A stretch of DNA of 56,819 bases, from the NCBI RefSeq assembly GCF_014873765.1, contig NZ_JADBGG010000030.1, forward strand, positions 1 through 56,819, in the 5' to 3' direction. The DNA is from Desulfomicrobium macestii. Lineage in GTDB: Bacteria > Desulfobacterota > Desulfovibrionia > Desulfovibrionales > Desulfomicrobiaceae. Under the pieces are notes generated by a model that had not been told where the DNA came from, did no database searches, and worked only from the letters and a program-made list of their open reading frames with translations. Of this stretch, positions 44,678-52,942 are shown in pieces. How positions within the stretch are numbered: the first letter of the stretch is position 1; each line of letters begins with the position of its first letter. A program made the position numbers and the translations under genes.

Positions 44678-46618
44678 TCACTCCCCCTTGTCCGCAACGA
44701 GCAGGTCCTGGCACACTTTGAGTACCTGACAATAATATGCTGCGTCAGCGCTAATCCCTTTCTCCATCTCCAGGACAACGTCCTTCCAGCGTTGCCAGAT
44801 GCTTTCCGGCCGGTCAGTCCGTTGCCGTTCCAGATACGCGAGTGCATTTTTGCTATTAAGGCGCGTCAACTCACGGACCCTGGAGATCTGGCTGGCAGAA
44901 AGTTGACTGGCCTTGGCTTTTTCCCAAAGGGCGAAGCCTTCTTGGGCGAAGTTTTTGATCTTCTTCATTTTTTTGGGCCGTGGAGGATCAGGGAACAGAG
45001 CCTCGGCAATGCCAGGATGAGGCATGACCGCTCCGAGACCTCTCTCGCGACCTTTTCCAACTCCTGCCACCAGGATTTTTTCCAGTTCTGTAACAGGTTT
45101 ACTTACACGGAATACCGACCCGGTATTGATCACCGCGACCGCTCCCAAGAGTCCTTTGTGTACAGTGCTGTTCCATCCAAACAGTGTCGAGATTGCTCCA
45201 CTTGAGTCCTCGACTTCTCCAAAACCATGCTCATGAGCCAGTTTCTTTATGATCTGCGCAAATGGTTTGTTCATTTCGTCGTCGGGAACTAACAAAGGAG
45301 ACTGAACAATAAAAATATTTGCCGGTCTTTTGAACAAGTCGATGGATTCCATAGGCATGCTGTACGCTGAAAGCAGGCCGCCGCCTCGAACAGATCTAGA
45401 TTTTCCCAAGGTGACAAACGGGTTGTCTTCCAAACTCTGCTTGAGCAATTCTGCCGCCGATTCCGGCATGGAGACTATGCCCGTGAACGTCATTGGAGCC
45501 ATGGCTTCGATTGTGTAGAGATTACGTTTTTGGCCGCCTTTTCTGTCTCCATTGATGACCCCGTGTGCGGTAATCACCCTGGGCATATCTGATGACTTCC
45601 AAAGACGTACCTTTCCAGAATTGTACAAAAGAGCGCCGTCGGCAGATTTCAAGGGAGAATTCGGCGGAATCTTGTCCCATTCATAAGGACGAATCATCTC
45701 GTCTTCAAAATGGAACATGCCCTGATTGTCTGTCAGTTTGCTCAGTTTGTGTGTAAAAGAAACTTTGATGGAAAGTGATCCTTCGGAATCAGTGGGATTG
45801 AGTGGCCACGCCCTGAAATTGACATCTTCATAACAAGCTGTGGCGACTTCTGTGGAAACATTATTCAGACGATGCAGAATCGCGCCTTGGACGGCGCTGG
45901 CCGGGATCGTAAAACCGGACTTGATCATGTTGTTTTGTATAATGGGAGTTTCAGGCACACAGATTGGATTCTGAGCCCTAAACACAAGCTTGAGCATTAC
46001 CGGACGGTTTGAATCCGTGCGAAGTTGAATTTTTTGTGGGTGGAAAGCCGGGATAGACTTCCAGTCAGTGACTTTGGCCAATGTCCGCAATATTTGGCCG
46101 GGAGTTTTGTTTTCTGCTGGTATGGAGACAAAGCACGCACCTGCACCACGATTCCTGTTTCCGCCAACCGCAAAAATCGACAGGAGGCCAAGTTTCAAGA
46201 GTTGCACATATTCATCTGTCAAACCAGTTCGGAAATGAATACTGCCCTTGAACTCCGTTCCTGTAGATACGGCTTCGCTTGTGCGCAGTGAGCCCTGATC
46301 TGCAGTACCGAATTCATTAAGTGCTGTTCGCGAGATGTCGATGACCGATGCTTTGTCCGCCACTGCGTCATCAAGATGAAAAAGAGCCCCTCCACTGAGT
46401 CCCTCGGCACCGAAGAGCGTGTCCAGAATAGTTTCGGGAATGAACTCGTCCACAAGATTTTCGAGGTTCTCACGCATAAGCCCTTTCAGGTGTGATGCCG
46501 GAATAATGACATTCCGTTCAACATCCCTGGGCAAAAGTGAATCGGTCAGGCTTGTGCCCAAACCACACGCCGGTTCACCATCGGAAGTGAGTTTTATGGT
46601 GAAGTTGATTGTGCTCAT
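44678..46618 (-). CDS. Cas7-Cas5-Cas11 triple fusion
   Basis: A 646-residue protein. Residues 1 to about 180 are Cas7-like (VIIPASHLKGLMRENLENL, IFAVGGNRNRGAGAC). Residues about 190-530 are a second, Cas5-like RAMP (FTIPASAVQGAILHRLN, VTLGKSRSVRGGGLLSAY, GVGKGRERGLGAVMP). Residues about 540-646 are a Lys-rich all-helical tail with Cas11-like character. The order matches the Cas7-Cas5-Cas11 fusion described for the III-D variant of cyanobacteria. No separate small-subunit gene exists in the operon, which supports the Cas11 reading. The start overlaps the cas10 stop. Confidence 0.8.
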   Translation of the reverse strand: MSTINFTIKLTSDGEPACGLGTSLTDSLLPRDVERNVIIPASHLKGLMRENLENLVDEFIPETILDTLFGAEGLSGGALFHLDDAVADKASVIDISRTALNEFGTADQGSLRTSEAVSTGTEFKGSIHFRTGLTDEYVQLLKLGLLSIFAVGGNRNRGAGACFVSIPAENKTPGQILRTLAKVTDWKSIPAFHPQKIQLRTDSNRPVMLKLVFRAQNPICVPETPIIQNNMIKSGFTIPASAVQGAILHRLNNVSTEVATACYEDVNFRAWPLNPTDSEGSLSIKVSFTHKLSKLTDNQGMFHFEDEMIRPYEWDKIPPNSPLKSADGALLYNSGKVRLWKSSDMPRVITAHGVINGDRKGGQKRNLYTIEAMAPMTFTGIVSMPESAAELLKQSLEDNPFVTLGKSRSVRGGGLLSAYSMPMESIDLFKRPANIFIVQSPLLVPDDEMNKPFAQIIKKLAHEHGFGEVEDSSGAISTLFGWNSTVHKGLLGAVAVINTGSVFRVSKPVTELEKILVAGVGKGRERGLGAVMPHPGIAEALFPDPPRPKKMKKIKNFAQEGFALWEKAKASQLSASQISRVRELTRLNSKNALAYLERQRTDRPESIWQRWKDVVLEMEKGISADAAYYCQVLKVCQDLLVADKGE

Positions 46619-48144
46619 CAGACGGTCTCCTTTTGCATGCGGCCTTCTTCTTCAAGAAGCATGAGGGCATCGATGATGTTGGTCGACTGCTCTTTTTTGT
46701 CGGGGGAGAGAAACCATGAGTTGCCTGGCTTTCGAGCGTCAAATTCTTTGAGGTCCTTAAAAATTGTATCCCCATGGTTTTTCTTGCACTCTGCGTAAAA
46801 TGCCAGACGTTCGGCATAAGGTTTTGAGAGGGCGGGTAAAATTTTGTGTCGCACAGTTGTCGGCACCCGTTCGTATTTTCGGGCAACCGACTCAATGTCG
46901 TGATATTCATCCATAGTACACGGTCGGCAGGTCAACTTGACGATGCGGTCCAATTCTTCGTCTTCAAACAGCAATTCACGTTGCCTTTTTGCTGCAGGGC
47001 TATCGACTAGGGTGTCTGTGATCTGTTCCCAATCGATACAGGCAGGCGAGGCCTCGTTCTTGATTCCCTTTTTGCGGCCTCGTGTTTTTGCACTCGCCAA
47101 TAACGTTTCAGAGTATGGAATCGCCGTATGTAGCGGCAGACTGACAGGTGCGTAGAGAACTCCTGCAGTAATAGTCAGTCTACCATTGGTCGCAGGCCAA
47201 AGGTGCGGAGATTCTGCGCTGGTCAGTTCAAAAATTCGCATTGCTTCTTTCACAAAGGTCATAGCGTACGAGCAGTGACAGAGAACAACGATGTCATCCC
47301 CCCCGACCAGCAATGGACGGACAGGGAGGACGACATCCTTCCCTGTCTTCACCGTTTCCTTGCCCTGGTCTGAATCGGCCCATTCCGAAACCACTCGTTG
47401 AATGGCCGCTGTCGCGGCTTTGCACGTACAAAGATCCAGGGCGTAACTCATTTCACGTATCCATCGCTGCAGTTCCTGGGTGGATAGCCTCTTTGGATTG
47501 TCCTTGCTTACTTGGTGTCTGAACTGCATTCCCATGTCGTTTCCATCCATGGAAATGATTGCCCAGCGGTTGCGATTGCCCAAGGCTTTTGCGCCAGCCA
47601 AGCCGTCCAGTCCGTCGTCGTCATCGACATTATGGAAAAATTCCAGATTTTCATTAGGAATTCCAGGGAGCAAGATATCCTTGAGAAGCTTGTTCTCGAA
47701 ATGGCGGTAAATCTTTTCCCCCCGTTCGTAGAGTCGTTTATTAAGCACCGGATGGGGTCTGTCGTCTGAAACCGGGTACAAACCACTTATCGGGCAAGGG
47801 CGACCATTGTTCATGACTGGAACAAAAGAGAAGATCTCGTCAGCATGTTGGGATGCCTGGCTGAAATCTTCATTTTCGCCAAACCGTATATCGAGCCCAA
47901 TACCGTGCGCCTTTGCTATGATCTTTGACTTCAGATCGTTCAAAATTTGTTCGTCTTTGCAGAGAAAAGTTCCCTTGCCGCCTCCAGCGAAAATGAGTTG
48001 CGTATTTGCATTGTGAAAGCCAGGCATGGTTATCTTGTCAAAACGATCAATGAGGGCAGAGCCGCCAATAATATATTTCAATTTGGGGATTTTAAATATA
48101 AATGACTGAATTCCTTTTACATCATAACATAGATATCTCTGCAT
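46618..48144 (-). CDS. cas10: Cas10-type large subunit with GGDD cyclase motif, no HD domain
   Basis: A 508-residue Cas10. It begins YDVKGIQSFIFK, the palm-domain opening, and has LLVGGDDIVVLCHCSYA, the intact GGDD motif for cyclic oligoadenylate synthesis. The usual N-terminal HD DNase domain (about 100-150 residues) is absent, making this a short Cas10. A second DD-rich loop (NVDDDDGLDGLAG) lies in the palm insertion. The ribosome site is GGAGGG. With Csx1 and the APE2256-type CARF protein nearby, signalling rather than DNA cutting should be the main output of Cas10 here. Confidence 0.92.
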   Translation of the reverse strand: MQRYLCYDVKGIQSFIFKIPKLKYIIGGSALIDRFDKITMPGFHNANTQLIFAGGGKGTFLCKDEQILNDLKSKIIAKAHGIGLDIRFGENEDFSQASQHADEIFSFVPVMNNGRPCPISGLYPVSDDRPHPVLNKRLYERGEKIYRHFENKLLKDILLPGIPNENLEFFHNVDDDDGLDGLAGAKALGNRNRWAIISMDGNDMGMQFRHQVSKDNPKRLSTQELQRWIREMSYALDLCTCKAATAAIQRVVSEWADSDQGKETVKTGKDVVLPVRPLLVGGDDIVVLCHCSYAMTFVKEAMRIFELTSAESPHLWPATNGRLTITAGVLYAPVSLPLHTAIPYSETLLASAKTRGRKKGIKNEASPACIDWEQITDTLVDSPAAKRQRELLFEDEELDRIVKLTCRPCTMDEYHDIESVARKYERVPTTVRHKILPALSKPYAERLAFYAECKKNHGDTIFKDLKEFDARKPGNSWFLSPDKKEQSTNIIDALMLLEEEGRMQKETV

Positions 48145-48167
48145 TTGGCTTGCCCTCCCGCATTACA

Positions 48168-49100
48168 TTAATTCACTCGATATTCCATCTGCCCCAGCCC
48201 GAAAGTCGTCTGCTTGCCCACGCGCAGGATGCGTCCCATCTCCAGCAGTGGCAGGAATTCTTTTATTCTTCCCTTGTAGGAACAATAGCCGGTCAGGCCG
48301 CCGAGGAGCATCTCTTGGTCCTGGCGGCTGGAAAAACGCTTGTTCTCGAGCCAGGCCAGTCGGCTGTGTTGAATTGTCACCGCTTCGGCACGATCCACGA
48401 GGCCTCTGTAATCAAGGTCCGGTTCGCCGTTGCCGAAACTGGAAAACAGGCCCGACATTCTGCGGAGCAGGCTCCTGATCAGGACGTGGAAGGGGAGGTC
48501 GCCAGCGAGACGATTGTCTCTCTTGATCCGAAGCGGGGTCGCCCATGAGACCTCAACTCCATGCGCATCCGTAAGGACGGTGTCCGGAAGTGATTCAAAG
48601 TTGAGATCCCGGACAATCGGTTCCGCCGTCATGCGTCCATCACGCCCATCATAGAGAGCGCGGCCGTCCATTTTCATCTGCTGTATGACGTATCTGGCTC
48701 GTGGCCCTTCCTCGCCCCTGCCGATCCCTGACTGCCCCATCTTTTCGAAGGCGTAGATGAAGTAGGGGAGATAGTGGTTTGCTTGGCCGAACAGTAGCAG
48801 GGAAAAGTCGAAGGCTTCGCCTCGTTCGTAATGGCGCTTTCGGTCCAACGGAGGCGATATACAGTAGGGATGCTGGGCTGTCCCGTGAAGCTCTGGAGAC
48901 ATGCCGCTCTGCGGTTCGAACATGGTGGGGTACAGACAGCGCGTTCGCAGCAGGCAAGACCCGCATTCGCGGGTGGTCATGGAGCAGCTGACGCTCTTTA
49001 GCGCCCAGCCGAATCCCCCGCGAAAGGTTGATCCCTTGAACTCCGGCAGGACTGCGTTCTCCTTGAATATGGCCCGAAAATCGTAGCGCCCGTAAAGCAT
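48168..49100 (-). CDS. cas6: CRISPR pre-crRNA endoribonuclease Cas6
   Basis: A 310-residue Cas6 of the DUF2276-like branch. It has a Cys cluster CSMTTRECGSCLLRTRCLYP, a FRGGFGWALK motif near the N-terminus and the C-terminal glycine-rich loop LRVGKQTTFGLGQM. It should cut both arrays' transcripts within the repeat. The start at 49100 (MLYGRYDF) has GGAGG at five bases. It is the first gene of the effector operon, so the operon promoter lies just upstream, in 49101-49400. Confidence 0.88.
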   Translation of the reverse strand: MLYGRYDFRAIFKENAVLPEFKGSTFRGGFGWALKSVSCSMTTRECGSCLLRTRCLYPTMFEPQSGMSPELHGTAQHPYCISPPLDRKRHYERGEAFDFSLLLFGQANHYLPYFIYAFEKMGQSGIGRGEEGPRARYVIQQMKMDGRALYDGRDGRMTAEPIVRDLNFESLPDTVLTDAHGVEVSWATPLRIKRDNRLAGDLPFHVLIRSLLRRMSGLFSSFGNGEPDLDYRGLVDRAEAVTIQHSRLAWLENKRFSSRQDQEMLLGGLTGYCSYKGRIKEFLPLLEMGRILRVGKQTTFGLGQMEYRVN

Positions 49101-50114
49101 TTTAACCTCCATCGGAGAATATAACGGGAGGAAGTCGGTCTTTTTCAATATTGCATCGAAAAATTTCAAAACGCCTTGGAATTTTATTTTGAGCTAGTAT
49201 CAGACCAGGAATGTATGACACAAGCAGCGTGTGATTATATGGTTCACCTTTCAGATGAGGGATGTCTGACAAGGGCTTGTCATGTTTTGCGCTCCCGCAG
49301 CCTTACTGGATAAACACCTATGGAGAGTCTTTAAGACGGCAAAGCCCCTGCAAAGAATTATATACGCCTGATAGAATAAAAATGAACCGCTGTCATGCTT
49401 GACTTTAATATCAATAATCAGATTGATTCCAATCTGGGACTCTGTTTATGATTGCATAACAGGAAAACAGGGGGTCAATTTTGGACTGCTTCCTGTGTCA
49501 CGATTCCGTGTCATGACAATTTCCCATCATCCAGTTCTTTTTGTGTTTCACTTTTCGTCCTGTTTGCTTCGTGTCATCTTTCATGACAACAGTGACCATT
49601 TTCCGGCCGCATTGCCGGATGCCTTCGCGCCTGGCCTTTCGGCGGGCTTTCCTGCTCAATTCCTTGCCGTCAATCTGCATGTCTTTTAATCCTTTCCTGC
49701 TTGAAGATTCCCGGTAGATGGTACTGGACCCGGGTTTTCGTGGCCGTGTTGATTCATTGAGGGGATTTCAGTCGACCGCTTCGAGAAACGTCGCGTTGTA
49801 TTCTGGAACGTGTTTCATAAAAAGGATTACGGAATCGGCGGGCTTTTTTTCAAGCAAACGATCATTTTGGGCGCGGAATATTTGGCCGGCAACCAGTCCT
49901 TGCTGCAATCCTGCTTGAAAAAATTGACTATGTTCCCGCTAAGATGTGGAAGTCAGCAGAAATGGCAGCAATTGGGGCATTCTGAAGCTTGCCGAATTTA
50001 ACTTTTCTCTTGTGTCTGACATTGTCGGTATGGCAGGCACCTCATTGAAGGCATAAAGAGAAGTACAATACTCCCTGAAATCTCGACCTCGCACGTAGAC
50101 AGGAAACAACGCAA
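49101..50114. other. Divergent intergenic region between cas operon and DUF3800-like gene
   Basis: About 1 kb containing the divergent promoters of cas6 (minus) and the 50115 gene (plus). It has no confident protein gene apart from the weak frame at 49498-49680. Repeated short elements (GTGTCATGACAAT and similar) occur around 49495-49590. I cannot define the promoters precisely. Confidence 0.5.
49498..49680 (-). CDS. Possible small basic protein
   Basis: A 60-codon frame beginning MQIDGKELSRKARRKARREG and rich in Lys/Arg, with two Cys. An AGGA lies upstream of the ATG at a long spacing. Basic peptides of this size beside CRISPR loci can be anti-toxin-like or nucleic-acid binding, but no family is recognised and it may be chance. 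Confidence 0.25.
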   Translation of the reverse strand: MQIDGKELSRKARRKARREGIRQCGRKMVTVVMKDDTKQTGRKVKHKKNWMMGNCHDTES

Positions 50115-52574
50115 ATGATTGATTCGGCAAACACCTCGTCCAGAAGATTGCTTGAGGAGCTTGAAGAATGTGTGTCTCTCGGTCCTCATGGGCAGGAGCG
50201 GTCAGCGTTTGTCAGATTCGTTTTGTCCGGCAGGGACGATGTTTCCCTGGAAGACATCGCCCGGCATGTTCGCAGCGGCGCGAAGCCTCTCCTGAGGAGC
50301 CTGCAGAAATACGTTTCCTGGGGTAATGATGAGAAGGTTGAGGAGGTGGAGGCCTGGTTGTCCACATTACCTGAAGTGTCTGTGAATGACATCACCCGTG
50401 CGAAGCAACTGGGACTCGAAATCCGCAAAGCCCTTAATGCTTTCGAAAAATTTCTTGCAACAACGCCCGACGAGAAGAAAGTCGCGGAAAAATACTCCCA
50501 GTTGCTGAATAAATACCCGTTTCTGTCAGCAAAATTGAAAAAAACCATGGAGTATCAGAAAAACAGGAAAAAACGCCTGGAGCGTAACCAGGCCTTCCGC
50601 AAGACCGGAAAGCCCTTGTCCTCGGTTGTCTCCGGTAGGTCTCACGCCATCCAGACCCTGGATCCTTGTCCAGTATGGGATCTCGTCATCGACGAATCCG
50701 GCATGGAGTTCGAAGCTGGTGCCAAAGGTGCCCAGGCCGGCAAGGTTGTGGGCCTATTGGTCCCCCGGGGGAGCGATCTTCCCGCGCTAAAGGGTTTTCA
50801 TGCAGTTTCAGCCACACCCGAGGTGGTCGATCAGGCCCTGCAGGCGATACTGGATCGCCCGGTCGGAGTGTTCGGCATTTCCGTAACTGACATCCCGGAG
50901 GCCGACGGCGAGAGGTGGATGGATGGGGTGTGCGAGGTTGTCCACTGGGTCTGGCAACTCTTGCCCCTCGACACTCAGACATTGCACACCGAATTACACG
51001 TGCACGTAGAAAACCGTGGCGACTACGAGGCCCGCCTGGACCTCAAGGCCCTGGAAAGGGAACTGCTGCGCCAGTGGGCTCGCATCGACGCTTCCCGCAA
51101 GGTGGAGCTCTCGATGTCCATCGCGCCTAAGGACGGGCATGACTTTCTCGGCTATGTAGATGCCGTCGCGTTCACGTGGGGAAGTTCAGCGCAAGAGAGC
51201 AGAGAGCGCCTGAGGCGCAGCGCCTTGGTCGGGGAATGCCTCCAGAGCATCGGGAGTGGCAGAAAACTGCGTGATCTGCGTGACTTCTATGCCCGCCCGG
51301 AGTTGCTGGACGGAGAGTACTGGAAGTGGCTGAGCGGTCTGCCAGGCAGCGATCGTCCTGAGAGCCTGAGCGGGCATCTGTTGGGCCGACTTGCCACGTA
51401 CTGCTCCAATAACCCCACAAAATGGGACGAATATGTAGGAGCCCTGTTTGAACATCTGGACAGCAAGGCCCTGGATTTGCAAATTCTTGGACGCCAGTGC
51501 GCTTGGCTGGCGCAGTGTCGCCCGTCGGGAAAGACTTTGCCCGCCGCCATGGAGCTCATGTGGAACGTAGCGCTGTTGGCCAACGCAAATCATCTGGGCA
51601 AGACGGAGTGTCAGGATTCGATAAGGGTGATAAAGTCTGCCGGAGACAGGCTGCTCGATGAGGACGCAAGGCTCGTATGCAAGGCCGATCTACATCTGGC
51701 AGTGCAGGCCACCAACCGTTTTGAGTTCGATGAAGCATCTCGTTTCATGGAGCGCTGGCGGGGAATGCCTCGTCTGGAAGCCATATTTCGCGAAATGGGG
51801 TTGGCCCCGTCCCAGTTCATGCAGTATGCTGAACTGTCAAACATGACCATCGGGCTTCAACTGTCTGGCCGGGTGAAGAGTTCGCTGGGCCAGCATCTGG
51901 CTTTTGAGGGTCGTCTGGCGGAAGCTCGGGAAATGTTCGAACTGGCACTCAGGGATTTTGAGAGACTCTCCGACCCTGTCTCGGCAGCCCGCGACAAGGA
52001 GCAGACAGGCATTTATCTGGCTATTGCGTCCATGGATGATCCAGACTGCGCCCCGACGGAGGTCACCAGGCTGGTGGAGTCGGTACTGGGTCCTGTTAAC
52101 TCTGCGATAGAGGCTTTGGCTTCGAACACCAAGGTCCAGGATAAGTACAAGCACCACCTTCTGGTGCGCTACCTTGTCCAGAGCGAAGACGAAAAATCTG
52201 CCAAAGATTATCTTCGCTCGGCAAAGAGCATGTCCTATGATTACGGCCATCCTTGGCCTCTTATCCAGTTCTACCGCTGCCTGTTGGCCCGGAAGCATGA
52301 GTCTCGGCTATGGCAGGAGACCGCAAAGTCCATATGGGAGCTGGCCTTCGACCCAGACCAAGGGCCGACTGTTCGTTACATCGGTATGTGTCTGGGCGTG
52401 GCCCTTGGACTGATCGATGCTTCATGGCCCGTTTTTGCTTCTGAAGTGCAGCAGCTGCGCACTGCCCTTCCGGGAGCTCAGGCTCGCCTGGACCTTCTGG
52501 AAAGATATGCGGCGGCTCCCCCGGAGTCGCCGCTTGAGGCTGTTCAGACGCTACTGCCTTTCAATTTTCGATAG
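50115..52574 (+). CDS. DUF3800-like (RNase H-fold) protein with TPR-like C-terminus; candidate new effector
   Basis: An 819-residue protein. Residues 1-170 are helical and Lys-rich. Residues about 185-355 have the look of DUF3800: WDLVIDESGMEFE (D193, E194), a strand VGVFGISVTDI, HVHVENRGDY and FLGYVDAVAFTW (D349). Residues 360-819 are TPR-like. The last 108 residues (HPWPLI, DPDQGPT, ending LLPFNFR) resemble the end of the Lon-type protease at 23860-25929, and an internal GQHLAFEGR stretch also matches (GQNYGFCGP). It is divergent from the cas operon and ends just before the array 2 leader. Nuclease activity is inferred from the acidic residues only. Confidence 0.65.
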   Translation: MIDSANTSSRRLLEELEECVSLGPHGQERSAFVRFVLSGRDDVSLEDIARHVRSGAKPLLRSLQKYVSWGNDEKVEEVEAWLSTLPEVSVNDITRAKQLGLEIRKALNAFEKFLATTPDEKKVAEKYSQLLNKYPFLSAKLKKTMEYQKNRKKRLERNQAFRKTGKPLSSVVSGRSHAIQTLDPCPVWDLVIDESGMEFEAGAKGAQAGKVVGLLVPRGSDLPALKGFHAVSATPEVVDQALQAILDRPVGVFGISVTDIPEADGERWMDGVCEVVHWVWQLLPLDTQTLHTELHVHVENRGDYEARLDLKALERELLRQWARIDASRKVELSMSIAPKDGHDFLGYVDAVAFTWGSSAQESRERLRRSALVGECLQSIGSGRKLRDLRDFYARPELLDGEYWKWLSGLPGSDRPESLSGHLLGRLATYCSNNPTKWDEYVGALFEHLDSKALDLQILGRQCAWLAQCRPSGKTLPAAMELMWNVALLANANHLGKTECQDSIRVIKSAGDRLLDEDARLVCKADLHLAVQATNRFEFDEASRFMERWRGMPRLEAIFREMGLAPSQFMQYAELSNMTIGLQLSGRVKSSLGQHLAFEGRLAEAREMFELALRDFERLSDPVSAARDKEQTGIYLAIASMDDPDCAPTEVTRLVESVLGPVNSAIEALASNTKVQDKYKHHLLVRYLVQSEDEKSAKDYLRSAKSMSYDYGHPWPLIQFYRCLLARKHESRLWQETAKSIWELAFDPDQGPTVRYIGMCLGVALGLIDASWPVFASEVQQLRTALPGAQARLDLLERYAAAPPESPLEAVQTLLPFNFR

Positions 52575-52716
52575 CAACGGATGAAGTCGGGCTTGGATAT
52601 ATGGAGTGCCTTCGCAGCGGTTTCTTCCTTGGATGGCATAAGATGACGTGCTTTCGGGGGCGTGAAGTGCAGTCTTGCCTTCGCGTCCAACCGGGATGGT
52701 CAAGATCGTGGACATT

Positions 52717-52942
52717 CTCTCACGCATCTCCGTAGTTTTTTGAAAAACCTGCTATCCGCCTGATATTGCACACTCGGTGAAAATCGATACGTGAGAGAGG
52801 TTTTTCGTTGCAAAATTGGATGGTTAGTATATAAATGACTTGTATTGAATGGCATTCAAAATTTCCCGAGGCCCTTTTTTAGGGGTGATCCGTGAGAGCG
52901 CCTCCGGCAACCCTTGCAAACCCTAACCTCAGCGGCCCCAGG
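52717..52942 (+). promoter_or_regulatory. Leader of CRISPR array 2
   Basis: Nearly identical to the array 1 leader but in the opposite orientation. It ends at the first repeat (52943). It holds GATNCGTGAGAG-type copies at 52717-52728 (inverted), 52786-52797 and 52887-52898. The last lies 45 bp before the first repeat, as its counterpart does in array 1. Differences between the two leaders are single bases and a short divergent stretch around 52833-52850. Confidence 0.85.

Noticed and set aside
46618-48144. HD nuclease domain in Cas10
   Set aside because: The protein starts directly with the palm domain and no HD pair is present near the N-terminus.
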